A stretch of DNA of 64,000 bases from Selaginella moellendorffii (GCF_000143415.4 NW_003314262.1:5225876-5289875); one strand, 5' to 3'. Numbered from the stretch's first letter, positions 11,237-21,816 are shown. Notes: generated by a model not told the origin, from the sequence alone. Numbers and translations: made by a program.

Positions 11237-12847
11237 TTAGGAAGAGTCGATAGGACTTGAAGAGAGTGTTGAAAGGTAGCTGCCAAGCAATCTTTGGTCC
11301 ATGACCATGCTCGGGATCTAAAAGCAACGCGGAGAGGTTGATCAAAGCCTCAAAGTCGTCGATTCGGCAAAGAAAGAATCCGTACCTTATCTCCGAAGAA
11401 GATCTTTGAATTGTTGGTGATGGACTCGATAAACTTGAGCTCCAGGAACTCCGGAGTTAACTTGAGCTTGTTAGCCTCAGCCTCCCTCATCACCCTTTTG
11501 GAAGAGAAACAATAAAGATCAGATCTTTTCACGCGCCCCAGATGAAAAGAAAGTTGTACCTATAGAAGTTCGCATCAGCCAGGCTCTTCTCCCGGCCCAG
11601 GAAGATTTCGTTCTCGATCTCTTGCTGCCGTTTGGCACTCTCCTTCTCCATGACGCGCTGCTCCATCAGGATTTTACTGACGTGAGCATCCTTCTCGGCC
11701 TCGGTCACAGCTTGTTTCTTGTGAGTCTCGGCTTCTTTCTCCAGGACTTTTTGCCTCTCGACGGCAATCAGTACCTGGGAAACAGAGAGGTTTTAGTGTT
11801 TTGTGAAGCAAAAGTATTGTCCACGAAACGAAAAAAACAAACCTTAGTGCGTTCTTCTTCCATGCTCTCGTAGTTACGAGCAATTGTTGCCGGAATAGTT
11901 GGCTTCGTCACACGCACACCGATAATCTCAATTCCTGGAGCATAGCGTGTGCAGTCTCGCTGGATCGCGTCCTTCATGATCTCGTCGATCTAAAGCCATG
12001 CGATCGTAAGACCAATGGCTTACATACTAAGAATGAACGAACCTGATCGAACTTATCAATGTACACTTCCTGGAGTGAATGCGCGCTGCAAAACTGGTTG
12101 ATTTCATGGTGGATCTTGTCGTAGATCCACGTCTTGTCGTAGCTCACACCGTAGTTGAGAATAGTTTCATACACAAGCTCCTTCTTGAGACGATTCACCA
12201 CCTAAAACCACACCAAAACACGTCACTGCCTCACTTCAAACGACAGCTTTTACACACCTCAATCTTCTCGAAGTAGATCATCACTCCACCCTTCGTACCA
12301 CAGGGAATGTCTTTCACCTGAGAGTCGTCGTAAGAAACACCAACTCATCAAAAGAAAAAATCCCCAAGACTCTTGCCTGATCGGTTTGTATAGTAACTTG
12401 GATAGGCTCGTACTGTGTGAGGATTGGGACCATCAGATGAAAACCTGGGAAAAGAAAGACACAAAGAAATAGCTAAGTTGCTACATCATATATGATGAGA
12501 GCCTAGAGAAGAAATAGAAGGAAAAAAGAAAGGAGCAACAATTACCAGGCTCGGAGATAGTCTTGAGCAAAGCACCGCCTCTCCAGTAGACCCCAACATG
12601 ACCTTCTGGAATCTGGTGGAGCACGCCGAAATTCGTCCCGGCCACAGTGATGGGGACCAAAACCTACAATCGATCGATCCATTTGAGTAAAATATCGACC
12701 TACAGAGCCCGCATTCTTGCATTGATCTACGCGAGCTGCCGCCCGATCGATCGATCTTACCAGTGCGAGCGCCAGTGGGAGGAGCTCCAGCGCCCTCAGG
12801 CCGCCCGCCCCCGGCCTCGGCGAAGGCGTCGTTCTCGTGGCGTCCAT
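11237..12847 (-). CDS. Erlin-like SPFH/band-7 protein of the ER membrane
   Basis: About nine short exons. The start at 12845-12847 gives [16 protein letters not shown] followed by a hydrophobic anchor ([19 protein letters not shown]). The SPFH/band-7 domain follows: [58 protein letters not shown], then [19 protein letters not shown]. An alpha-helical stretch ([20 protein letters not shown]) leads to [22 protein letters not shown], the erlin signature, and the stop at 11237-11239. Animal erlins form ER-membrane rings that handle IP3-receptor degradation and sterol sensing; the plant role is less clear. The match to erlin rather than prohibitin rests on the DxxP/VNxxKK-type middle and the FGDKIP end. 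Confidence 0.9.
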
Positions 12848-13152
12848 GATCCAATGGATTGAATGGAAAAACCCTTGTCCCTTACACAAGAAACGTTTAT
12901 ACGGTCTTGTCACGTAGTGTTTCCACTCTCGAGAGAAAAGCCTTCTGCCCGCTCGAGCTCTTCTCCAAAGAACTTCACAAGAGAGGTGGAAGATATTTTT
13001 TCTCCTCGCTACAAAGAGAGAACTTTCTCCATAGCCAAAATGTATTCTTTGACAAAATTGTATGCTTACAGATATAACATGCCTTGTGTATAAGGAACTT
13101 TAGACAAAAAGAAAAAAGAAAGAAAGAAAAATAACGGGCCGATAGTGAGAAA
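12848..13152. other. Promoter side of erlin gene and 3' flank of WRKY gene
   Basis: About 300 bases, A/T-rich towards the WRKY stop. No further gene seen. Confidence 0.45.
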
Positions 13153-14930
13153 CTATCGGCTGATATTGTTGAGTGCCAATTCCGACACTGGAAGTCCGCC
13201 ATTACCTAAGCTTGAAGCTCCCGAAGACTCGGACATATAGAGAGGAGCCAAGACGCTCGTCGCGAGCTCCGGAAGCTTGTTAAAGTTGTGCAGCTGCTGC
13301 TGCTGCTCCTGTGGGGGAGAAGTGATGATCGACGCAATGGCAGCGGCCAAAGCGGCCGTAAATTTTGGATCCGACGTGATCGCCGCGCTCACGCTCTCGG
13401 CCAGATGATTGTTCGAATGACTCGAGCTCCTCTGTGGTTGCAACAAGTTGGAGCTCGAGTTCCCCGAGTTGTTCCCGTCGTGAAAGATCATCTCTTGCTC
13501 GCGGCGATCTTCCCGCTTGCTCTCGCCAGGAACCACAAACCTGGTAGCGGCAGGAAGAGGATTTGAAGCCCCGGGGTTTGTGGTGAGATCCAGAGTGACG
13601 GTCGGGAATGGCGTGGTGGCGGAGATGGTTGGCGCCCCGGTCAGCATCCCGGCCATGAAGCTAAGATCGGTGCTACTGGCGGTGGAGCCGGAGAGGAGCA
13701 TGGTGGCGGCGGCGGAGGTGGTGGAAGCCATGCTCGTCGCCGCCGGTGGGAGCTGATGGTTGTGGGATCCCTCGTAAGTTGTGACGAGGACGCTGGTATC
13801 GTCGGCACACCTTTGGACTTGTTTTCTCACGGGGCATCCCGAGGCCATGGTGCAGCGGTAGTAAGCTCGCGGGCATGGGTTGCCTTTGGCCATCTTTTGG
13901 CCGTATTTTCTCCACTGGCAGCCATCGTTCATCTGTGGATATGGAGGAGTTAGAGAAGCTTTCAAGGAAATATTGAAGTGTGCTTACTGTTGGAGCTTCG
14001 CATCGAGCACGAACCGAGACACGGACTTTGTGCAGCATCGATTCCAGGTGCTCTGGTTGGTTCTGGAAAACGATTTTTCCCTGCGTGCCAAATTGTTGTT
14101 GCTGTTGCGGCTGCTGCTCGTTTGGTGGAGAGCTTGGATTGACGTCTAGTTTCTGCAAGAAAAACACATTTTAGACCAAATAAAATTACTTTTTTTCTTC
14201 TCCTAAAGAGAAAAGTTGCTATTTTTTATAAGGAAAGAAAGAAAAAAAAGTACCTGAGGAGATGGCGCTTTTTGTGATTGTTGCTGGATCAATGCCATGG
14301 TCTGCACCTGAAAGTTTTGGTACTCGGCTTTCACTTGATCCAGCACCGCCCGCAATCGCTCGTTCTCTTCTCTCATTCGTGTCATCTCAGCGTGAACTTC
14401 GACGAGCTGAAAGGCAAAAAAACATGAAAAGTCAGATCAACAATGACTCAAAAGAAGAACTAAATCTTTCCACTTACTTGGTTCTTGAGCTCCTCGTTTC
14501 TGGGAGACAGTGGCGGCGAGTAGTCCTCCACGGTAGATTTATCGCTGGCCACGCGGCCCTCCAGTTTGAATTGCGGAGACCCTCTGGAGATCCTGGGGCT
14601 CTCGCACTCCTGCTCCCCAAAGTCCTGCTTGATCAGCGCCGCCTTCCTCAGGAAAAACGGGGTCTCCCTCTTCAGATCCATCTCCTCGGCGCCCGCATCG
14701 TCCTCCTCGCTCAGCGCCAGAGACAAATCGATCGACTTGACACGGTCCCGCCGCCCGGCCATTCGCTTGCGAAACTTTGGCGACGGCGCGCCGGGGTCCG
14801 GATCGTCAATCCTCCTCCTCTTGAGATCCTCAGCTCTATCCATGAACAGCAAAGAGGAGACTTTCGCCTTCTCGATGATCACACACCCTTGGAAGAATTG
14901 CTGGGCTTTATTAGCGGCGAGAAGTTCCAA
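13153..14930 (-). CDS. Group IIb WRKY transcription factor (WRKY6/31/42 type)
   Basis: Binds W-box DNA (TTGAC) in stress-response promoters. Four exons. Exon 1 (down to ~14478) is charged and includes KRRRIDD and [10 protein letters not shown], possible nuclear localisation signals. Exon 2 encodes a coiled coil/leucine zipper ([20 protein letters not shown]) and exon 3 a Gln-rich linker (QQPQQQQQ). Exon 4 holds the WRKY domain: [23 protein letters not shown], then a C-x5-C-x23-H-x-H zinc finger. The zipper plus CPRAYYRCT and [12 protein letters not shown] place it in group IIb. The start at 14930 (MELLAAN) is used; a downstream Met ([11 protein letters not shown], ~14843) is equally plausible. 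No intron interrupts the VQRC site within the finger. Confidence 0.93.
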
Positions 14931-16199
14931 GCCGATACGCTACGCAAGCGACCACACGTGGAATCCGTAGAGCAAATCTCTCGACTGGAAGAAGAACGGG
15001 GAGAGCGCTGGAAGCTATAGAAAACGAAATGGATTGACCGTGCCCTCTCTTCCACGCACGGGGTATTTCTAGAGAAACTTTCCACGATGCCCAAGGACGA
15101 GGACGGGGGAGACGGTGACCACGCGTGACACGGTCAAAATAGGCAAAATTTCTCGCGAGGCGACCAACCAACCAACGTAGTTTCCCGGCGCCAAACACGC
15201 GGGAAGCTTCCGGCACTGGCAGACAACCCTTGGATCCCGACCATCAACGGCCGGTCTTACGTGCACGTTTTCCAGAAGCTCCAAAAGACAGTACGGTTGA
15301 CTGCCAGTCAACAGTCACTGTCGGGGTCGTCGATTGCGTCTTGGAAAAAAGAGGAGCGCCCGCAATTCGACCGACTTCTAGTCTTGCATTTCTTTCCTCT
15401 CTTTCTTCATTTTCTTCGTAGGTTTTGGTTGTTGTCATTGTTGCTTGAGGACGTTAGTGTGGAAACGCGAGAACTGGATAGTATGGTCCTCGTACTGTAG
15501 GCTGTAGAAAAGCGAAGCCTTATACGTCCAAGGCTTCTACGGTGTGTATGTGCAAATCTTTCCACCTCGCATTGAAACCTGGGACCGGGTGTTTGGATCG
15601 CACTTTCTTTGGTTGAAGTTTTGGAATTTTCCTCGTTGCCGTGTCATTTAGTCTCTTGCGTCCATCCATCCAGACGCACCACAGAGAAGCAGCCACGAAA
15701 CCAGCAAGGAAGAGCCCCACTTTCACGAGTCTTGTGGAGGTTAAAGAAAATATCAACGCATGCCGACAAGAGGTCTATTTCTTCCTGTCGTTTTGGTTGC
15801 CCAGTCCAGTCTTGGGCGGTAAAAGCTTAGAAAATCTTAGAAAGTGGTGCATCGAAAGTAAACAGCAAATCACTAAACGATACTAAAGCATAGAGATTTC
15901 CAGAGGGGCAAGAAATTCTAGGGACCCGACCTAAGTAAGACTCATGGTTTGTGAGCCAAAGGTATTTCTCGAGGTAAAGTTGATGTATCAAGAATCTTTA
16001 GAGAAACTGCATCCTAGAATTCTGTTTGTGGTCATGGTTTTAATCCAACGCTGCAAAAACGGTTATAAACTGAGAGATCTCGGTTTGCCTTACTGAGAGC
16101 TAAGTTGGCCAGAGTTGGCATAAACCCTCTCAACTTCTGTGAAGAATTCAAGCAATGCTAGCTCTCAATTTCGAGCTGGGATTTACGCTTAATTCTATG
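14931..16199. other. Intergenic region upstream of WRKY gene
   Basis: About 1.27 kb. Several TTGAC/GTCAA cores lie at 15025-15310 (for example GTTGACTGCCAGTCAACAG at about 15296-15314), which are W-box-like, so WRKY self-regulation is possible. A 79-residue minus frame at 15520-15756 with one hydrophobic segment has no recognised family. No confident gene. Confidence 0.45.
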
Positions 16200-17390
16200 T
16201 TAAGGCTTTGCCGACAGGCTGGATAGCAGAACATAGCTACACTCAATATCCTCGCTCTCCATGCAGCAGCAAGTATACCACTTGGACAGAGCAAAGTCGT
16301 ATGCAACAGGAGGCCACACCCCAGGGCTTTCCTTCCTGTAGAAGGCCGAGATGAAGGCAGTGTCCCCGACCAGCCTCACTTTGAGATCCTTGTCCCGAAC
16401 TGACAAATCACAATCGGGTCCAAACAGGTCGTTGGACAGAACCCGGGACACCAACACCCACGTTGAGTTTTCCTGTTTCATCTCCCAGATTGCCACTCCA
16501 AACATCTTCAAACAGAAGCGACGCCAAGTAGCATTTCCCCTTGTACATGAAGGCACCGATGTATCCAAAAGACCAGTTTGCCCAGCTCTCGTCTTCCTCT
16601 TCTTGTTCGTTACGTGCCGGTGGTGAGATAACCGCGTGAGACCAAGTTCTGGAATGCGGATCATAAGCTGGAAATATGTTTTCTCCGGTGTAGAAGAAAG
16701 CACAGCCCCGTAGAGGTGATCCCGACAAGTTTGATGAGCTTGACGTGCTGAAGAACGGGCTTTGGTGCCAAGAACATGAATCTGATTCATACTGCAGCGA
16801 GAATATTTTATCGTCGTCGTCATGGATCTTCTGGTACAGTATCGCAAGTTGGTAAGAGCTGCTGACAGCATCTGTTTCCATGCCGATGTCGAGATAGGCT
16901 GGCTGTAGACGATCCAGCGCTGGCTGTAGGCGATCCGCCGGGTCAAGTGGAGCAGGAGGAAGTGTCTTCCACACGTTGGTGATTGGATTCCCCACAGCAA
17001 AAGTCATCCAGTCTGTGTGTTCCATGAGCATCCCACAGACAAGTCCGTTGGAAGAACACAAGCCCACGAAGCGCGAACCCGACGGGCCTAACGGAAGACT
17101 GCACCTCTTACGCTGGAGGCTATGCGGACGCCATAGCTCGGTGTGATTCTCTAGCCTCATGCCATAGTCAAAATGCTCCTCATCGTAACAGAGACACTTG
17201 CTTCAATGGTCACGCTGAGAAGAAGTAAAGAAACACTTACATGTCAAAGGGAAGACCCGTGCGCACCCTGAGCACGGCCCAGGGTTCCAGCGGTGGCTTG
17301 TACAGCTGCACGAAACGAGGAGAGCGCACAGCGTCATACCAGGACTTGCACACGGCCTGCAATGTGAACAGGCCCTCATTTCCCCATTAG
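16200..17390 (-). pseudogene. F-box protein gene, 5'-truncated and frameshifted
   Basis: The minus strand encodes the back half of an F-box (LFTLQAVCKSWYDAVRSPRFVQLY, near 17290-17372), a short intron near 17165-17245, then an F-box-associated region (VGLCSSNGLVCGM; VGNPITNVWKTLPPAP; AFFYTGENIFPAYDP). At about 16500 the frame ends in the wrong phase; shifting by one base restores VAIWEMKQENSTWVLVSRVL and runs to a stop at 16200. Upstream of the F-box half the frame meets a TAA within about 20 bases, then AT-rich DNA begins, so the first half of the F-box and the start codon are missing. A spliced upstream exon cannot be excluded, but none is visible. F-box proteins are substrate adaptors of SCF ubiquitin ligases. 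Confidence 0.75.
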
Positions 17391-17582
17391 ACTAGCATAA
17401 TACTTCAGATGTCAAAATTATAGTTTTTTATCTAGCATTTTTTATCCTTTAGGCAAGAAATGCTTTGTCATGCTCCATAGCAAAGACAGGGAAGCTTTTC
17501 CAGCGAAAAATCCACCACTTTTTTTTTTGTTTTTTGTTTTTTTGTTTTTTGGTTTTCTTATTAGGAAATTTTATCCACTTTA

Positions 17583-18391
17583 ATGACCTATTTTGTTATG
17601 AGGGTTTCTTTGAGGATTCCTATTCTTTTACTAATACTTCTCAAAGTAACAAATCTGACTATTCAAGCAGATGTAAATTGGGATGCTCTTTCACTTTATG
17701 ATTTTATTAGTAAAGGAGACATTAATGATATTGGAAAATTTTTAGTCAAAATGACGAATACGAAAATAGTGGAAACATATAAATACTATGGTGCGCATAC
17801 TTGGACTGATTATCTCTCTTTGTCTGATAAAGTTATTGAAGTTACTATCTGGATAAGGCCTAATGGCATGTGTAGTATGTCTATGAGCTTTTATTTGATA
17901 TTTTACAAGAGGCTCAAGTGGGAAACTAGTTGCTACTTTAAATTATGTTGGTATCAAATATAAATTATTAAATGCTAGAAAATACAATTCTAAGAATATC
18001 AATAGGCTGAATAATACTTATACAAATGCAATTTTTAATTGTTGGATTTACAGATCTACTCTTATGAGTGGTGAAAAACACGACTTTGGATCTTCCTTAC
18101 TCAATTCAAATTCTCTAATTTCTCCAAATGGAGAGTATGAATTAAGTCTAAATAAAGATTGTAATTTAGTGTTAACTTGGAAAAGGGTGTATAGTTTATG
18201 GGAAAGTGGGACTACAAATAAAGGTACTGGCTGTTGGTTAGTTTTAGAGATTAGTAATAAAAGATATGGAGATATGGTTTGTAAATAGCAATTGTCCAAC
18301 ATGTAAATCAACAACACTTTCTGTAGAAGATGATGGATTTGTCTATATTATTAGTTCAAATGATAATAAAATATTAAAACATTTTCCTTAA
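17583..18391 (+). pseudogene. AT-rich B-lectin gene with at least two frameshifts
   Basis: The first frame (17583-17963) starts with a hydrophobic stretch like a signal peptide (IPILLLILLKVTNLTIQA) followed by ~90 unrecognised residues. Near 17905 a frameshift leads into a second frame that runs through TRGSSGKLVATLNYVG to a B-lectin domain (LISPNGEYELSLNKDCNLVL, then SLWESGTTNKGTGCW). Near 18262 a second shift is needed to continue IWFVNSNCPTCKSTTLSVEDDG to a TAA at about 18389. The DNA is strongly AT-rich, like the first lectin at 39-608 and unlike the flanking genes. It sits exactly between the truncated F-box gene and its decayed copy. Confidence 0.65.
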
Positions 18392-18529
18392 CAACTTCTT
18401 TGTTTAAAATTCTATCAACTTAAGGTGCTTGTAAACACTAATCATGGTGGGGTAAAATTGAGGCTGGGTATACTTGCTGCATAGCTATGTGCTGCGTCAC
18501 AATTGGGTTCTTTAAATTTGTGTCAATTG

Positions 18530-18740
18530 AACAGGAACGATGCCCAATAGCATTTCCCCTTGTACATGAAGGCATCGATGTATCCAAAATATCAGTTTGT
18601 CCACCTCTTCTTGTTAGTTGCGTGCTGGTGGTGAGATAACCACATGAAACTAAGTTCTTGTTCTCCCCAGTGTAGAAGAAAGCACAGCCTCGTTGAGGTG
18701 ATCCTAATGAGTTTGAAGTTGAAGAACAGGCCTTGGACTC
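18530..18740 (-). pseudogene. Decayed partial copy of the neighbouring F-box gene
   Basis: The plus-strand text AGCATTTCCCCTTGTACATG and its flanks match 16530-16760 in the same orientation, with substitutions and deletions (for example about 50 bases around the segment ending in CGGATCATAAGC are missing). It is a non-functional fragment of the F-box-associated region. Confidence 0.8.
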
Positions 18741-18794
18741 GATCTCGGACCACCCATTAAAGCCATTCCACGGGCACGGGCTCGCTCGTTCCCT

Positions 18795-18838
18795 CCAGAA
18801 CGTGCTCGCCAGGCTAACACCTGGCTCGCCCGTTCTGG
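18795..18838. repeat. Imperfect inverted repeat (hairpin)
   Basis: The arms CCAGAACG......CCAGG (18795-18813) and CCTGG......CGTTCTGG (18820-18838) are complementary at both ends around a 6-base loop CTAACA. The role is unknown; it lies between the F-box fragment and the Copia remnant. Confidence 0.55.
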
Positions 18839-18887
18839 GCGGGAACGTGCTCGCCCTACTTGCACATCAAATGCTAGAATCTGGTTT

Positions 18888-19043
18888 GACATACAACATC
18901 ATTTTGTCCACAAAAACCACTGATGGTGAAATCAACTTGGTCCACATACCAACATATATACAAGTTGCAGACTTTTTACAAAGGCACTAGAAGAATCCAC
19001 AATTGAGAGTCCAAGATTGAACTTAGTTAATATAGTTAATTGA
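18888..19043 (+). mobile_element. Remnant of a Ty1/Copia pol 3' end (RNase H C-terminus)
   Basis: The text encodes IQHHFVHKN-, then DGEINLVHIPTYIQVAD, then FTKALEESTIESPRLNLVNIVN and a stop. This is the typical end of plant Copia polyproteins (xHHFI...LVHIPTxxQxADxFTKAL). At least two indels break the frame (near 18928 and 18979). The rest of the element is not found nearby. Confidence 0.8.
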
Positions 19044-20381
19044 TATATTCACTCTTTATTCTAGGTTTCCTCAATGCATAAGAGAGTTCTTGTTCTTAGT
19101 GCATTGAGCTAGCAAGCTTTGCCTCTTTCATTTAGTAGATTTGCACTTTTGAACAAATCTAGAAGATCCAAAAAACTAAAGATATGGAGTTTGAAATTGC
19201 AATTTGGTGTAAACAATTAAATTTTTATTCTACTTTAGTCATTTAATTACACCTTTGACCACTTGGAGGAGTATCTATTAGCTAGACAAAGATTTAAATG
19301 TTTTAAACATTTTTAACTAAAAACAGTCTTATAAGGGTTAGTTGCAATAATTCAAAACATGGGTGCTTCCATTATATTTAAATTTCTAAGAATCAAACTT
19401 TTTAGGTGTTGTATAATATAATTAATTAAGAAAATAACTTTATTTTAGTTATGTAAAGATTATAGATATAAGTGTTGTATTTATACATTGTTTCTTAAGT
19501 GGGAGTTTTCATTCTTGATATTTAGAAGTGTATGTAACTATTTTTTTTATTAATTTATTTCTTAGTTTACTTTTAATACTAAAAAATATTAATATGATTT
19601 TCAAATGATTCAACTTTATCTTCATTTACAATAATTTTTAAAATGATACTTTTGAAATATAAACCATTTTTTTTCTTTTCGGGTGCGTCAATCTTTTTTT
19701 CTTGGATTAGTCGATTATAGCTTTTAAACGCACCTATCGCCCCAACTATGCAGGTGTAAGCCACAAATTTTTCCTTTCCAATTTGCCAGCTTACCTCGTC
19801 TATCCGACCAACACTGCCTTGCCTTGTGCTAAGTTCCCTCGCCAAGGTTCCTGCCTATTGTACTAGCTCCTACTTGGTTCTACTTGGTTTCAGCTACTCA
19901 CTGCACGAGCAACGGAGCATTAGCCATCCATTCACGGATTCCCAAATCTCTCCCAATCCCCCTCCTTGGGTTAGACTAGACTTAAGGTTCGGCTATAGTC
20001 CCCGCAGGCACAAGCAGCCAAGCACACCAAGCCTCCAGATTCCTAACACCCCTTGGTACAACAAGACTTGATCATGGGACCCTTTAAATCCCAAGCCTTG
20101 GGTGCAACACTTGCTTCGGGACATCGGGGCGAAACACCATGGCCTAACGGCCCGGTATGGGTACCTCTACCCCCCACTTCCATCCCGAAGGGAAGGCCCA
20201 AGCCCCTAGGAAGGGCAAGGACCAATGAGCCACAAGGTACTCAAGTGGGGCACCACTCCACATAAGCCGGGAGCACTGCAGTTGGTTTCCCTTTCGGGAG
20301 TGGGAGTTACTCTTGAGCACTTCCCTGGGTGGCCCCTCCAGCATCACCCAAGCCCATGCTCACTCCCACCCAAGGCCCCTC
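19044..20381. other. AT-rich spacer grading into a GC-rich dispersed repeat
   Basis: 19044-19700 is AT-rich and empty. 20040-20381 is GC-rich and resembles repeat material also seen at 25941-26061 and 57.9-58.6 kb (for example GGCCTAACG...ATGGGT). The Gypsy element is inserted into this repeat. No gene is recognised. Confidence 0.5.
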
Positions 20382-20386
20382 GGCCC

Positions 20387-20747
20387 TGTCAGGAATTCCC
20401 CAATTCTTGCCACATTCTTGACTCTTGCCGGATTCCTGACCTGCAAACCACATTCCTGACTCTCGAGACACTTCCCTATTCCTGACTCTCGAGACACTTC
20501 CTGATTCCTGAGTCTCGAGCCACATTCCTGATGATGATGTGGCGCCTCCTCGACCTCAGCTATATTTAGGCCGTCCTCGATTCAAGAGTGGTGGAGCTTC
20601 ATCAACCTATAGTATATATAGGTTAGCCTTGTTCCATTTCTCCACAATCTGAATCAACACCAGTCTAAGGCTTCTTCTTTGTTTTCACTAGCTTTTTCTC
20701 TTTGTCTTTAGCATTTTCCAGTCTTGATCTTGTTGGGGGTCTTGACA
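20387..20747 (+). repeat. 5' LTR of the chromovirus
   Basis: 361 bp, starting TGTCAGG and ending TTGACA. Two copies of a 26-bp unit (CTGACTCTCGAGACACTTCC and six more bases) lie in the U3 part. A TATA box TATATATA is at 20613-20620, so transcription is expected to begin near 20640-20645. Confidence 0.95.
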
Positions 20748-20765
20748 GTTTGATTCAGATTGTGG
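20642..20765 (+). promoter_or_regulatory. Putative self-priming pair: RNA 5' end and primer-binding site
   Basis: CCACAATCTGAATCAA at 20642-20657 and TTGATTCAGATTGTGG at 20750-20765 are perfect reverse complements over 16 bases. The first lies 29 bases after the start of the TATA box, where transcription should start; the second begins two bases after the LTR end, where a primer-binding site should be. No tRNA-like TGGTATCAGAGC site is present. This is the layout of self-primed Tf1/sushi-type elements. The mechanism is inferred. Confidence 0.8.
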
Positions 20766-20844
20766 TTTTTGCTTTTCTTTTAGCTCGCTTTGATTGTTTG
20801 ATTACCTTTGCCTTTTTTTCCCCCTTTTTTCTTTCTTCTTGCCA

Positions 20845-21816
20845 ATGGAGTCTCCAAGCCATCCTGATTTCTTTGCTGAAGTCCCTGCAAAAATCCAGTC
20901 TGAGAATACTGAGCTGAAGGCGACCCTTCTTCGCATGCAGCAGGAGCTTGCTTCACTTTCGGCTCAAGGATCCAGCAAAGTTCCTGAACCGAAGGTGAGC
21001 TTCCTGGCGAAATTTTCAGGCAAGCGTTCGAAGCTTCGCGGATTCCTGAACCAGATGGAGTTGATCTTCGCACTTCAACATCGGCGGTACCCTACTCTCG
21101 AGTCTCAAATCGGCGCAATTGGGACGTTGCTCGAAGGTGCAGCTTTGTCATGGTTTTCTCCTCTTTTGGAGAAGAGCATGAAAGGGGTCGTGGTTCCAGA
21201 ACTAATGGATCTTCAATTGTTCAAAGAGAAGCTCGAAGCATGTTTTGGCGAGACGGATCGGGTTCGGGCTGCTACCACAAAGATGAGACGTCTCTCTCAG
21301 GGGTCTCGTCCTGCCTCGATCTACGCTGCAGAGTTCCAACTCCTTGCTTTGGACACTCAGTGGGATAAGTGGGCCTTGATTGACCAATTTCATTTCGGCC
21401 TCAACAACGGTGTCAAGGATTTGTTGCTCACCATGGAGGATCCCAAGGACCTGTCGGATGCCATCAACAAAGCTGTTCGATGTGACAATCGTCTCTTTGA
21501 ACGTCGTCAAGAAAGTCGCCGCGCCGCTGTTTTTCCGTCCCAGACTCAGGAATCCCAGCTTGAGTCTTCGGGGCATACTCCTGAACCTACTGCTCCGGTT
21601 CCGATGGATATTTCTGGTACTCCCCGACTCATTAGAGGGAAGTTGAGTCCTGCTGAGAAGCAACGTCGAATATCTCATAATCTTTGCCTCTATTGTGCTG
21701 ATCCTAATCACAAAGTAGCTGTATGTCCCAAGAAGCCTCCTCGACTGCTCGAGTTCACTCTGCCTCAAAGTCCACCTCTATTGCAGTCGGGAAACGACCC
21801 TGTCCAAACAGAGTAG
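20845..21816 (+). CDS. Chromovirus Gag with CCHC zinc knuckle
   Basis: Structural protein of the retrotransposon particle, 323 residues from the Met at 20845 (the frame is open a little further upstream). The N-terminal part carries a coiled-coil-like stretch (ENTELKATLLRMQQELASLSAQ), the middle a retrotransposon Gag domain (GTLLEGAALSWFSPLL; FGETDRVRAATTKMRRLSQG), and near the C-terminus a zinc knuckle C-x2-C-x4-H-x4-C (CLYCADPNHKVAVC). It overlaps the protease frame by about 94 bases in the -1 phase, so Pol would need -1 frameshifting or an equivalent. Intact. Confidence 0.93.
   Translation: MESPSHPDFFAEVPAKIQSENTELKATLLRMQQELASLSAQGSSKVPEPKVSFLAKFSGKRSKLRGFLNQMELIFALQHRRYPTLESQIGAIGTLLEGAALSWFSPLLEKSMKGVVVPELMDLQLFKEKLEACFGETDRVRAATTKMRRLSQGSRPASIYAAEFQLLALDTQWDKWALIDQFHFGLNNGVKDLLLTMEDPKDLSDAINKAVRCDNRLFERRQESRRAAVFPSQTQESQLESSGHTPEPTAPVPMDISGTPRLIRGKLSPAEKQRRISHNLCLYCADPNHKVAVCPKKPPRLLEFTLPQSPPLLQSGNDPVQTE

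Noticed and set aside
15520-15756. 79-residue minus frame with one hydrophobic segment
   Set aside because: No homology recognised, no clear promoter or neighbours; not enough support for a gene.
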